Positions 7,832 to 16,058 of a stretch of 64,000 nucleotides of DNA are shown here, piece by piece. Under the pieces are notes generated by a model, which saw only the letters and a program-made list of their open reading frames with translations, ran no database searches and was not told the origin of the DNA. Within the stretch, counting starts at the first letter, position 1. Each line of letters starts with the position of its first letter. The stretch is from contig JANQES010000143.1 of the NCBI GenBank assembly GCA_028278205.1, forward strand, positions 1 through 64,000, in the 5' to 3' direction. A program made the position numbers and the translations under genes. Source of the stretch: Rhodothermales bacterium (GTDB taxonomy: Bacteria; Bacteroidota; Rhodothermia; Rhodothermales; Bin80).

Positions 7832-9097
7832 ATGACCTTCGAACAATTCATAGCGCGCATCGAACACGCCGACGCCTTCGAACGCCTGGAAGCGCTCGAT
7901 GCCCTGGGCATGGAAGCCGACGCCCACACCGTCGCGCAGGCCGCTGCCCGGCTGCTGGCCGATGAAGACCCCGGCGTCCGCGAGGAAGCCGCGATGCTGC
8001 TCGAAAACCTCGCCACCGCCGAGGCCGCCGTGCTCGTCGTGCCCTACATCGCCAGCGACGACATCCGGGTGCGTAACCTCGCCGGCGAGGTGCTCGTGAA
8101 GATGGGCGCCCCGGCGGTCGAAGCGCTCGCGCCTGCCATCGACGACGACCACCACGACGTGCGCAAGTTTGCCATCGACGTGCTGGCGCAGTTGCCGGCG
8201 CAGCACCTGGCCGGGCGCATCGCCGCACACCTCGACGACCACGACGACAACGTGGTGCTGGCCGCCGTCGATGCCCTGGGAGACCTCCGCGCCGTCGAGC
8301 ATCACGATGCCCTGCGCGTGCTCTACGACCGCCATCCGCTGGCACGGCCCGGCATCGTCGCCGCCCTCGGCGCCTTCGGCAGCGAGGCCGATCTCAGCTT
8401 CCTCGAACACGCCCTGGCCGACGAAGACCCCGTCGTGCAATACGCCGCCGCCGAAGCCTTGGCCCAGCAGCACGACCCCGAAGTGCTCGACCTGCTCCTG
8501 CGCAAAATCGACGGCGTCGATCCGATGGCGCGGCCTATCGTGCTCAGCAGCATCATCAAGTTTAACGAGATGCACCCGGACCGCGCCGTGATGCCGGAGT
8601 CGATCAAGGGCTATCTCCTGGAGATGTTCGACGATTTCGACCTGGAGTATCGCTGCGCCGCCGTGCACGGCCTTCAGTTTTTCCTGGATGGCGAAACCGT
8701 CGATGGGATGATGGCCCGCGCCGGGCAGGACGACATGCTCGACGTGGAAATGTTCAAGACCCTGGCTGCCTATCCCGACATCTTCCATCGCATCGTCGAA
8801 AACGTCGAAGCCGGGCGAGTGACGGCGCAAAATGCTATGGGCTTTGTGCTGGGCTTCCTGGCGCAACAACTCATCCCCGAAGAAGACATCGACGAAGTCA
8901 GCCGCTTCGTCACGGCACAGTTCGAAGCTCTCGACGCCGAGACGAAGGTGGCTGCCATCGGGTTGAGCCAGAACCTTCAGCATCCGGCCCTCCACGTCGT
9001 GATCCACGCCGGGCTGGCCGACCTCGACGCCGAAGTGAACGAATTTGCCGCAGACGCCGCTTACGCCCTCAGTCTGGACCCAAGCCGGGCTGCCTGA
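7832..9097 (+). CDS. HEAT-repeat protein in the chemotaxis operon
   Basis: 421 residues built of helical HEAT/PBS-lyase-like repeats for most of the length. Examples are AAARLLADEDPGVREEAAML, VVPYIASDDIRVRNLAGEVL and LEHALADEDPVVQYAAAEAL, each with the conserved Asp-X-X-Val-Arg pattern. The C-terminal third repeats less obviously. There is no signal peptide or membrane helix, so it is probably a cytoplasmic scaffold. It lies between an MCP gene and cheR (24-base gap), which suggests a role in the receptor array or in adaptation. That role is inference from position; HEAT proteins have many functions. Confidence 0.85.
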   Translation: MTFEQFIARIEHADAFERLEALDALGMEADAHTVAQAAARLLADEDPGVREEAAMLLENLATAEAAVLVVPYIASDDIRVRNLAGEVLVKMGAPAVEALAPAIDDDHHDVRKFAIDVLAQLPAQHLAGRIAAHLDDHDDNVVLAAVDALGDLRAVEHHDALRVLYDRHPLARPGIVAALGAFGSEADLSFLEHALADEDPVVQYAAAEALAQQHDPEVLDLLLRKIDGVDPMARPIVLSSIIKFNEMHPDRAVMPESIKGYLLEMFDDFDLEYRCAAVHGLQFFLDGETVDGMMARAGQDDMLDVEMFKTLAAYPDIFHRIVENVEAGRVTAQNAMGFVLGFLAQQLIPEEDIDEVSRFVTAQFEALDAETKVAAIGLSQNLQHPALHVVIHAGLADLDAEVNEFAADAAYALSLDPSRAA

Positions 9098-9121
9098 TTT
9101 CACCCTGTAACCGAGTGAGCT

Positions 9122-9997
9122 ATGAGCTTGCTGGCAAAACTAGATCTCCCCGTCCGCAATAAGCAGTCTGAACTCACCGACGATATGTTCGAGCGGTTGC
9201 GTTCGTTCGTCTATAAAAAGACGGGGATCTATTTCCAGGACAACAAACGCTATTTGCTTGAGAGCCGGATAGGACGGCGTCTGATTGCGCTCAAGCTTTC
9301 AGGCTTCCCCGCCTATTACGAACTGCTCTTGAAAGGTGGCATGAACGGCGAGTTGAAAGACCTCGTCAACGCCATCACGATCAACGAGACATTTTTCTTC
9401 CGTAACCTGCCCAAGTTCGATCTGCTGGAAAAAGAACTCATTCCGGAGATCGTCGAACGGCGCGCGGGGGAAGGCAAGAAGTCCGTCCGGATCTGGAGTG
9501 CAGCCTGCTCCACCGGCGACGAGCCCTACACCATCGCGCTGATCGTTAAGGAACGCTTGCAGCGCAAATTTCCGCAGGTTCGCTTCGAGATAGCTGGCAC
9601 GGACATCAACACCCAGGTGTTGGAAAAAGCCAAAGCCGGCATCTATGGCGAGTACGGCGTGCGCAATGTGCCGCCGCCGATGATGCGCAAGCATTTTAAG
9701 GAAGACGGCGCGCGGTTCCAGCTCAGCCCGGAGATCCGCAAGATGGTCAAGTACCATCACGTCAATCTGAGCGACCGGGTCGGGATGGGGCGCATGCGCG
9801 GCGTAGACCTCGTGCTGTGCGCCAACGTCTTGATCTACTTCGACACCCAGGCCAAGCAACGCGTGGTCTCGTCGATCTACAACAACCTTAACCCGGGCGG
9901 CTACCTGCTCGTCGGATTTTCCGAGACGCTCTACGGCGTGACGCAGTCGTTCCAGCCGGTCCGGTTTGACAAGATCATAGCCTACAAAAAGGGGTGA
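9122..9997 (+). CDS. cheR: Chemotaxis protein methyltransferase CheR
   Basis: 291 residues. CheR transfers methyl groups from S-adenosylmethionine to glutamates of MCPs for adaptation. The N-terminal helical domain (about 20-90, IGRRLIALKLSGFPAYYELL) is followed by the SAM-binding motif IWSAACSTGDEPYTIALIV, the acidic loop GTDINTQVLEKAKAGIYGEY, and LCANVLIYFDTQAKQRVV. The end (LLVGFSETLYGV) is complete. It overlaps a possible GTG of the next ORF by three bases. The three MCPs here end in an aromatic tail that a CheR beta-subdomain could dock, but docking is not proven from sequence. Confidence 0.95.
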   Translation: MSLLAKLDLPVRNKQSELTDDMFERLRSFVYKKTGIYFQDNKRYLLESRIGRRLIALKLSGFPAYYELLLKGGMNGELKDLVNAITINETFFFRNLPKFDLLEKELIPEIVERRAGEGKKSVRIWSAACSTGDEPYTIALIVKERLQRKFPQVRFEIAGTDINTQVLEKAKAGIYGEYGVRNVPPPMMRKHFKEDGARFQLSPEIRKMVKYHHVNLSDRVGMGRMRGVDLVLCANVLIYFDTQAKQRVVSSIYNNLNPGGYLLVGFSETLYGVTQSFQPVRFDKIIAYKKG

Positions 9998-10002
9998 ATA
10001 CC

Positions 10003-10368
10003 ATGTCCAAGTGTGTTATGGTCGTCGACGATTCGAGTGCCATCCGCAAGTTCGTCATGTTTGCCTTGCGCGCCCAGGGCCTGACCGTGGTGACGGCGCA
10101 AGACGGCATGGACGCGCTCGAAAAAATGGCCCAGACGCCGGTTGACCTCGTCGTGACCGATTTGAACATGCCCAAGCTCGACGGCTACGGGCTTGTTCGC
10201 GCTATCCGCAGTGACCGCGATTACGCCGATCTGCCAGTAATCATCCTCTCGTCGCTCTCCGATGAGAAGGACAAAGCCGAGGGCTTCCGGATCGGGGCCA
10301 ATGCCTATTTGGTCAAGCCGTTCGATCAGAAGCGTATTCAGTACGAAATCTCCAAGTACATCAGTTGA
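10003..10368 (+). CDS. Single-domain response regulator (CheY-like), first copy
   Basis: 121 residues, a lone receiver domain. The acidic pair is DD (9-10), the phosphoacceptor is Asp53 in LVVTDLNMPKLDG, the conserved Ser is in IILSS, and the Lys is in YLVKPF. The frame opens at a GTG overlapping the cheR stop, but AAGGGG sits eight bases before ATG 10003, which decides the start. It is paired with a second CheY gene ten bases downstream. It resembles the adaptation-type or phosphate-sink CheY that often accompanies a motor-binding CheY; which copy binds FliM cannot be decided by eye. Confidence 0.9.
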   Translation: MSKCVMVVDDSSAIRKFVMFALRAQGLTVVTAQDGMDALEKMAQTPVDLVVTDLNMPKLDGYGLVRAIRSDRDYADLPVIILSSLSDEKDKAEGFRIGANAYLVKPFDQKRIQYEISKYIS

Positions 10369-10378
10369 GGTGCCCACA

Positions 10379-10747
10379 ATGAAGTTCCTTGTTGTCGATG
10401 ACTCGCCTACCATGCGCAGGATTGTCTGCAATGCCCTCCGCGAAATCGGTTACGAAACCGTCGTGGAGGCTGAAGATGGGCAGGATGCCATGGAAAAGCT
10501 CAATGCCGACAGTTTCGAGTTCGTGATCACGGACTGGAATATGCCTAACATGAACGGTCTGGACCTGACCAAGACCATCCGCAGCCACGCCAGCCTGGGC
10601 GAGATGCCCATCCTGATGATCACCACGCGGGGGATGCAGGAAGACGTGATTGCCGCCATGCAGGCGCGGGTCAACAACTACATCGTTAAGCCTTTTACCG
10701 CGAAGATCCTGCGCGAAAAGATCGACATGATTCTCAAACTTGTCTAA
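10379..10747 (+). CDS. cheY: Chemotaxis response regulator CheY, second copy
   Basis: 122 residues, a receiver domain only. The acidic pair is DD (7-8), the phosphoacceptor is Asp52 in FVITDWNMPNMNG, Thr-Thr-Arg follows in LMITTRG, and the Lys is in YIVKPF. The TDWNMPNMNGL segment is the form typical of classical motor CheY proteins, so this is the better candidate to bind the FliM switch motif. It starts 10 bases after the previous regulator and is followed by cheZ after 13 bases, matching a CheY-CheZ pair. The frame is open upstream, but ATG 10379 gives the standard length. Confidence 0.92.
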   Translation: MKFLVVDDSPTMRRIVCNALREIGYETVVEAEDGQDAMEKLNADSFEFVITDWNMPNMNGLDLTKTIRSHASLGEMPILMITTRGMQEDVIAAMQARVNNYIVKPFTAKILREKIDMILKLV

Positions 10748-10760
10748 CCGCTGTGCTGCT

Positions 10761-11729
10761 ATGTCTTCTTTGCAGATCAATAACATTCTCGACAAGCTCG
10801 ACGAACTGCGCTCGGTCTTTGTTCTGGGCCAGCGGGCCATTCCGTTCCTGGAGGAGATGTTTGTCTTCCTCAAGGACATCTCGGCGCTCATCGACGACAT
10901 CAACGCCTCGATCCGCGAGAGCACCGTCAAGATGATGCCGCGCGCCACGTCGCGTCTGGAGAGCGTCACGCAGGCTACCGAGATGGCCACGACCGAGATC
11001 CTCGACCTCGTAGACAGCGCCCTCGGCAAGGTCTGGAAGCTCAAAAAACGGCTCAAGGAATCGCAAGAGCCCATCGAGGCCATCGCCAGGGCCGACGCCC
11101 ATATGATCCGCTTGCTGCGCAAAGAGTTGCGCGACAACAACGATCTTCTGCTGACCAAGGTGGAACTGATCCATCACAACAAGAAAGCCCTGCGCCGCAA
11201 AGTCAGCGAGCAGATCCAGGCCGACGTCGATGCGCTCGACGTGATCAACGAGAAGCTCAACCACATCATGATCGCCCTCCAGGTGCAAGACATCACCGCG
11301 CAGCAGTTGGCGGCGGTCAACCACCTGATCGAGTCGATCCGCGACCGCATGGGCAACCTGATGGATCGCCTGGGCAGCGGTATCAAGTTCGAAGACAAAA
11401 GGATACCGCGCCGCTTCGTTGCCTTCGACCCCAACGCCAGGTACGACAAGTCGGGCGCCAAGCAGCGCGCCGCCGACGAGTTGGTCAAGGCCTTCGAAGA
11501 TCCGAATACGGCGCCCAAGGTGGAAGCCAAGCCCCTGCCTTCGTCGCCCGCCTCGCAGGACGACATCGATGCGCTCTTCGGCGGCGGCGCTCCGGCCCAA
11601 CCTGCCGAAGATCGCCCGCCGGTGGAAAATTCCGTCCCGGCTTCGCAAGATGACATCGATCAACTCTTCAGCGCGCCGGGCGGCGGCTTCGCCTCGCAAG
11701 ATGACATTGATAAGCTTTTCGGCGCCTAG
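10761..11729 (+). CDS. cheZ: CheY-phosphate phosphatase CheZ with three terminal docking motifs
   Basis: 322 residues. CheZ is a long helical hairpin that dephosphorylates CheY-P. The catalytic segment IALQVQDITAQQLAAVNHLI carries the conserved Asp and Gln (D-I-T-A-Q) after a coiled coil spanning about 40-180. The C-terminal 58 residues contain three copies of one linear motif: SQDDIDALF (265-273), SQDDIDQLF (295-303) and SQDDIDKLF (312-320). They are joined by Pro/Gly linkers. The same pattern opens FliM in this window (LSQEEIDALL), where the family uses it to bind CheY-P. Usual CheZ proteins have one C-terminal CheY-binding peptide. Confidence 0.9.
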   Translation: MSSLQINNILDKLDELRSVFVLGQRAIPFLEEMFVFLKDISALIDDINASIRESTVKMMPRATSRLESVTQATEMATTEILDLVDSALGKVWKLKKRLKESQEPIEAIARADAHMIRLLRKELRDNNDLLLTKVELIHHNKKALRRKVSEQIQADVDALDVINEKLNHIMIALQVQDITAQQLAAVNHLIESIRDRMGNLMDRLGSGIKFEDKRIPRRFVAFDPNARYDKSGAKQRAADELVKAFEDPNTAPKVEAKPLPSSPASQDDIDALFGGGAPAQPAEDRPPVENSVPASQDDIDQLFSAPGGGFASQDDIDKLFGA

Positions 11730-11776
11730 TTCAGCGTCAAAAGTTGGATCTTGGTTTTGCCTTTAAGTAGCTGCTA

Positions 11777-11844
11777 TGAAACGTGAGGGAGCTTCGTTGA
11801 GAGGTTTCTATCAGCAACCTCACGTTTCACGCATCACGTTTCAT
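11777..11844. repeat. ACGTTTC-family hairpin between cheZ and cheA
   Basis: TGAAACGTGAGG (11777-11788) pairs exactly with CCTCACGTTTCA (11818-11829). A further CACGTTTCA unit follows at about 11834-11843. Single or related arms occur at 18102 and 62243. Confidence 0.75.
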
Positions 11845-11862
11845 TAAGAATCATACGAGATC

Positions 11863-13716
11863 ATGGCCAATCACCCGATCTTTGCTGACGATATGAAGGA
11901 GATCGTCAACAGTTTCATCATTGAAACGCAAGAGATCTTCGAAGAACTCGACAACGACCTGCTCCAACTCGAACAGACGCCCGACGACACCGAACTGGTC
12001 AACACCATCTTCCGCGCCGTCCACACTGTCAAGGGCACCTCGGGCTTTCTGTCGCTGGAACAGTTGAGTTTTCTGACGCACCACTTCGAGGACGTCTTGA
12101 ACAAGCTGCGTCGTTCGGAGATCGACTTTCACGCGTCGATGATGGACGTGATGTTCACGGCGTTTGATCAGATGAAAGTGCTGGCGCAGCAGGTCGTTGA
12201 CGGCGAATTGGTTCCGCTCGAATTGGATGATCTGGTCGGGCAATTGAAGGCTATCTCCGATGGGTCGTTCGAGACCAGCAGGGCTGCGAAAGAGGCCAAA
12301 CCTGCCGCAAAAGCTGCGAAAAAGCCTGCGGCTGAGGATAAACCGGCCAAACCCAAAGCCGCTGCGTCCAAAGTCGAGGCGAAGAACGCCGCGCTGGAAA
12401 CCGCTTTGAAGGACATCGAGGCGAAGAAAGCTGTTGCCACGAAGGGCGGCGCCTCGAAAGGAAAAGAGGCCAGGCAAGCCGCCGCCAGCCGCAAACCCGC
12501 CGACACCATCCGCGTCGAAGTCGAACGCCTCGACAGCCTGATGGACCTCGTCGGTGAACTGGTGCTGGGCCGTAACCGCCTGCTCCAACTCGTCTCCGAC
12601 ATGAAATCGACCGACGACACCGAGGAGTTGCTGCGGCAGTTGAGCGAGACCAACGCCCAGGTCGATTTCATTACGACCGAATTGCAGACCGCCGTGATGC
12701 ACACCCGAATGGTGCAGATCGGGCGCGTCTTTAACAAGTTTCCGCGTGTCGCGCGCGACCTCGCCAGGGAGTTCGGCAAACACATCGACCTGAAGATCGA
12801 GGGCGAAGAGACCGAACTCGACAAGTCGCTCGTCGAAGAGATCAGCGACCCGCTCGTCCACCTCGTCCGCAACGCTGCCGACCACGGCATCGAGACGCCG
12901 GAAGTGCGCGAGGCTGCCGGCAAGCCGGCCCAAGGCCAGATGCGCCTGGCCGCCCGGCACGAAGGCAACAACGTCGTCATCGAAATCGAAGACGACGGCG
13001 CGGGCATCAACGTCGAGCGCGTCAAGGCCAAGGCGCTCGAACGCGGCCTGATCACCGAAAAAGAAGCCGACGATATGAGCGACGCGCAGGCGTTCCAGTT
13101 GCTCTTCCGGCCCGGTTTCAGCACGGCGCAGAAAGTCAGCAAAGTATCCGGGCGCGGTGTGGGGATGGACGTCGTCAAGACCAACATCTCGCGTCTCAAC
13201 GGCACCATCAGCATTACCTCGACGCAGGGGCAGGGCTCGCGCTTTACGCTCAAGCTGCCGCTGACGTTGGCCATCATTCAAGGCCTGCTCGTGCGGGTGG
13301 GCGAAGAGACCTTCGCCGTGCCGCTGCACTCGGTGGTCGAGGTCGTCGGGCTGGCTCCCGAAGACATCAGCACCATCCGAGGCCGCGAGGTCATCCGGAT
13401 CCGCGAGCAGGTGCTGCCGCTGATGCGCATCGGCGAGACGCTCGACGTAGACGGCTACGACGCTTCCAACAAGCGCACCTTCGCCGTCATCGTGGGCCTG
13501 GCTCATCACCGCCTGGGCCTGGTCGTCGATGCGTTGACGGGCCAGAAAGAGATCGTCATCAAGCCGCTGGGCAATTACCTCAAAAAGGTGCCCGCTATCG
13601 CCGGTTCGACGATCCTGGGCGACGGGCGCGTCATCATGATCCTCGACGTGGCCGAACTCGTCCGGATAGAGCAAAACAAACGGCGCGGCATCACGGAATC
13701 TGCCGAGACGGCGTGA
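11863..13716 (+). CDS. cheA: Chemotaxis histidine kinase CheA
   Basis: 617 residues. Domains in order: an Hpt (P1) domain with phosphorylated His54 in FRAVHTVKGTSGFL; an Ala/Lys-rich linker at about 135-215; a dimerisation domain (RVEVERLDSLMDLVGELVLG); an ATPase domain with HLVRNAADHGIE, IEDDGAGIN and GRGVGMDVV boxes; and a CheW-like regulatory domain (GLLVRVGEETFAVPLHSVVE). The P2 CheY/CheB-binding domain seems absent, because the linker is simple sequence. The gene heads the cheA-cheB pair after a repeat hairpin. Loss of P2 is known in some CheA proteins and would make phosphotransfer depend on direct P1 contact. Confidence 0.95.
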   Translation: MANHPIFADDMKEIVNSFIIETQEIFEELDNDLLQLEQTPDDTELVNTIFRAVHTVKGTSGFLSLEQLSFLTHHFEDVLNKLRRSEIDFHASMMDVMFTAFDQMKVLAQQVVDGELVPLELDDLVGQLKAISDGSFETSRAAKEAKPAAKAAKKPAAEDKPAKPKAAASKVEAKNAALETALKDIEAKKAVATKGGASKGKEARQAAASRKPADTIRVEVERLDSLMDLVGELVLGRNRLLQLVSDMKSTDDTEELLRQLSETNAQVDFITTELQTAVMHTRMVQIGRVFNKFPRVARDLAREFGKHIDLKIEGEETELDKSLVEEISDPLVHLVRNAADHGIETPEVREAAGKPAQGQMRLAARHEGNNVVIEIEDDGAGINVERVKAKALERGLITEKEADDMSDAQAFQLLFRPGFSTAQKVSKVSGRGVGMDVVKTNISRLNGTISITSTQGQGSRFTLKLPLTLAIIQGLLVRVGEETFAVPLHSVVEVVGLAPEDISTIRGREVIRIREQVLPLMRIGETLDVDGYDASNKRTFAVIVGLAHHRLGLVVDALTGQKEIVIKPLGNYLKKVPAIAGSTILGDGRVIMILDVAELVRIEQNKRRGITESAETA

Positions 13717-13750
13717 TAAATGAGGCCGGTGTGCCTTTAAAAAATAGGAA

Positions 13751-13800
13751 GGTCATGGGTCATGAGTGTTTTCCCATGACCCATGACCCATGACTCATGA
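13751..13800. repeat. Heptad hairpin, GGTCATG family, copy 1 (cheA-cheB)
   Basis: The left arm GGTCATGGGTCATGAG steps by seven bases. The right arm (13773-13800) is CCATGAC steps in reverse complement. Sixteen bases after it comes the chosen cheB start. An upstream in-frame ATG at 13797 lies inside the arm and is probably not used. Confidence 0.9.
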
Positions 13801-13817
13801 CTATCACGAGAAAAACC

Positions 13818-14972
13818 ATGATCCGAATACTCGTCGTTGACGACTCGGCCTTTATGCGAAAGGCGATCTCCATGATGTTGGAGGAAGACGCCGAGGTGCA
13901 GGTCGTCGACACGGCGCGAGACGGGCTCGAAGCCATCGAAAAAGTCAAACGTTTACGCCCGGATCTCGTGACGATGGACATCGAGATGCCGCGTATGGAC
14001 GGCATCACGGCGCTAAAACGCATCATGAAGGAGCATCCCGTTCCGGTCATGATGATCAGTTCGCTGACGCAGCAGGGCGCCAAAGCCACCATCGAGGCCA
14101 TGCACGCCGGGGCCGTTGATTTCATCCCGAAGCAGATGTCCTACGTCTCGCTTGAAATCAACAAGATCAAGGGCGAATTGCTGACGAAAGTCAAGTCGAT
14201 TGCCCGGTCGCGGTCGCGGCTTTTCCGGCGTCATGAGCCGGTTTCGCGGCAAAGTGCAGCGCCTGTGGCAGCAGCTAAACCCAGACCGGCCACACCGGCA
14301 GCCTCCGCATCGGCAGCGGCGCCGTTTCGCTATCACGGCGCGCGGCTGGTAGCCATCGGCGTCTCGACCGGAGGCCCGTTTGCCCTGCAGAAAGTGATCC
14401 CCGCGTTGCCGGCTGATTTTGCGCTTCCGGTGGTGATCGTCCAGCATATGCCGCCGCATTTTACGAAGTCGCTGGCCGAGCGGCTCGACGCCATGAGCGC
14501 GCTGCGCGTGGTCGAAGCCGCGCCGGGTATGCGCGTGGAGCCGGGCACGGTGCTGATTGCGCCGGGCGGCAAACACCTGACGTTCCGGGCCAGCAAGCTC
14601 GGTGTGATCACCGCCACGCCGGAGGAGCCCAAGAACCTGCTGCACCGGCCTTCGGTGGATGTGATGTTCGACTCGGCCTGCAAAGCCTACGGCGGCAAAG
14701 TGCTCGCCACGGTGATGACGGGCATGGGCAAAGACGGCCTGCAAGGGGCCAGGCACATCAAGCAGTTCGGCGGCAAAGTGGTGGCGCAGAACGAAGCGTC
14801 GTGCGTCGTCTACGGCATGCCCAGGGCTATCGTCGAGGCGGGCCTTGCCGACGCGGTTCTGTCGCTGGAAGACCTCGCCGAAGCCCTGACGAAAGCCGTC
14901 GGTCGGCGGGTAGGCGCGGCGCTGCCGAAATCCTCCGAGTTGAGGAGGGGCGCAGCGCCGTCGACCCGGTGA
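13818..14972 (+). CDS. cheB: Chemotaxis protein-glutamate methylesterase CheB
   Basis: 384 residues. CheB removes methyl groups from MCPs and can deamidate them. The receiver domain (1-125) has DD at 8-9, Asp54 in VTMDIEMPRMDG, and the ISSLTQQGA segment. A Pro/Ala linker leads to the methylesterase domain with the three catalytic parts: Ser in IGVSTGGPFALQK, His in VIVQHMPPHF and Asp in MTGMGKDGL. ATG 13818 (AAAAACC just upstream) gives the standard receiver start; the longer frame begins in repeat sequence. It completes the CheR/CheB adaptation pair. Confidence 0.95.
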   Translation: MIRILVVDDSAFMRKAISMMLEEDAEVQVVDTARDGLEAIEKVKRLRPDLVTMDIEMPRMDGITALKRIMKEHPVPVMMISSLTQQGAKATIEAMHAGAVDFIPKQMSYVSLEINKIKGELLTKVKSIARSRSRLFRRHEPVSRQSAAPVAAAKPRPATPAASASAAAPFRYHGARLVAIGVSTGGPFALQKVIPALPADFALPVVIVQHMPPHFTKSLAERLDAMSALRVVEAAPGMRVEPGTVLIAPGGKHLTFRASKLGVITATPEEPKNLLHRPSVDVMFDSACKAYGGKVLATVMTGMGKDGLQGARHIKQFGGKVVAQNEASCVVYGMPRAIVEAGLADAVLSLEDLAEALTKAVGRRVGAALPKSSELRRGAAPSTR

Positions 14973-14982
14973 ACCGCCTGTG

Positions 14983-15158
14983 AATTTTGGATTTTCGATT
15001 TTGGATTTTGGATTGTTTTAGACCGATCCCTCTTACTCGACAAAAAAGGCCAAAACAGTCCAAAAAGCAGGTTTTTTTCGATTATTGAGATGCGTGAGAA
15101 AGACGCTTCTCAATCCAAAATCCAAAATCGAAAATCCAAAATCGAAAATCCAAAATCG
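14983..15158. repeat. Heptad hairpin, TTTTGGA family, copy 1, with large loop
   Basis: The left arm at 14983-15016 steps TTTTGGA/TTTTCGA. The right arm at 15111-15158 steps CCAAAAT/CGAAAAT. The loop of about 95 bases holds its own small stem (ATTGAGATGCGT against ACGCTTCTCAAT). A run of T follows at 15165-15170. It lies downstream of cheB and may end that transcript. Confidence 0.85.
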
Positions 15159-15266
15159 GACGGGTTTTTTCGACTAAAGGAAACGCACAGACGAACGATT
15201 GAAGAGGGAGTGTTTACGGACACAACCCAACCAACCGTTCATCCCTATTCACCTTAGAGGAACACA

Positions 15267-15821
15267 ATGCTTAACGTAGTAAGAGGCGCGCTGATGTTGG
15301 TAGCCGCCGTTGTAGGTACCGCTTTCACCCCGGCCTCGCTCAACTCCGGCGTCACGCCGATGCAACAGATGTACATCATGAAGGAGGTCAAGCCGGACCT
15401 CCAGCGGGTGGGCATCATCTGGAACAAAAACACGAACGACGAAGCCACGCTGACCAAGATTCGTCGCGCCGGCACGTCGTTGAAAGTGCAACTCTTCCTG
15501 GCCGAAGTTGCCGACATCTCGGACATCGCCCCGCAGTTTCGCCAGTTGACGCGGACGCACAAAGTCGAAGCCATCTGGGTGCTCGAAGACGACGGCCTCA
15601 TCGACCAGAAGACCAGCAAAAATTTCTTGATCACCAGCGCCATGAAAGCCGGCCTTCCGCTGTTTGCGCCCAGCGACTCCTGGGTCAACGCCGGGGCTTT
15701 TATCTCGATGAAAAAAGAAGCCGGCGGCCTGTCGCTGTTCGTCAACAAGTCCGCCGCCGCCGCGCTGTCGCTGACGGTGCCGGAGAAATATGCCGAGCGT
15801 ACGCAGTTTGCTTCTAATTAG
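15267..15821 (+). CDS. Small exported protein resembling half of an ABC substrate-binding protein
   Basis: 184 residues with an N-terminal hydrophobic segment (GALMLVAAVVGTAFTPASLN) that looks like a signal peptide. The rest resembles one lobe of the ABC_sub_bind (PF04392-like) family: PDLQRVGIIWNKNTNDE, a short helix, then KVEAIWVLEDDGLIDQKTSK and GLPLFAPSDSWVNAGAFISM. Full family members are about 300 residues, so this is a short version without the first lobe. It sits between cheB and an MCP gene, so it could bind a periplasmic ligand and present it to a receptor. That link is inference; no permease or ATPase gene is nearby. Confidence 0.65.
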   Translation: MLNVVRGALMLVAAVVGTAFTPASLNSGVTPMQQMYIMKEVKPDLQRVGIIWNKNTNDEATLTKIRRAGTSLKVQLFLAEVADISDIAPQFRQLTRTHKVEAIWVLEDDGLIDQKTSKNFLITSAMKAGLPLFAPSDSWVNAGAFISMKKEAGGLSLFVNKSAAAALSLTVPEKYAERTQFASN

Positions 15822-15874
15822 GTGCTGAGAGCACCTTCGGCGGCATTCGATGTGAGCCGGCGCTTTGAGTTGAA

Positions 15875-15989
15875 GTTGGTACTGGTCACTAGTCATTGGC
15901 CACTGGTCATTGATGGAGGATAGAGTCACTAATGACCAGTGACAGCGACCCCCGCGAAGGCGGGGGGAGCGTAATGACCAGTGACCAAC
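15875..15989. repeat. Heptad hairpin, GGTCACT family, copy 1
   Basis: The left arm at 15875-15911 and right arms at 15925-15942 and 15972-15989 consist of ACTGGTC / GACCAGT steps. The right side is interrupted by a GC-rich hairpin (CCCCCGCGAAGGCGGGGG, 15949-15966). It fills most of the gap before the second MCP gene. Confidence 0.8.
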
Positions 15990-16058
15990 GCCAACCGCTG
16001 AGCGCGCAAGACTTACTAACCCACCACCATACTTTCCCCTGAAACACCATCGTTAGCC

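Noticed and set aside
5875..8016. Reverse-strand ORF of 713 codons opposite the first MCP
   Set aside because: It is the antisense shadow of the MCP gene in a GC-rich sequence. It has His/Arg/Asp-rich composition and no domain, and runs through a repeat hairpin.
13751..13800. Possible CRISPR array because of evenly spaced short repeats
   Set aside because: The repeats are 7 bases, run without spacers and form a palindrome with the second arm. There are no cas genes nearby.
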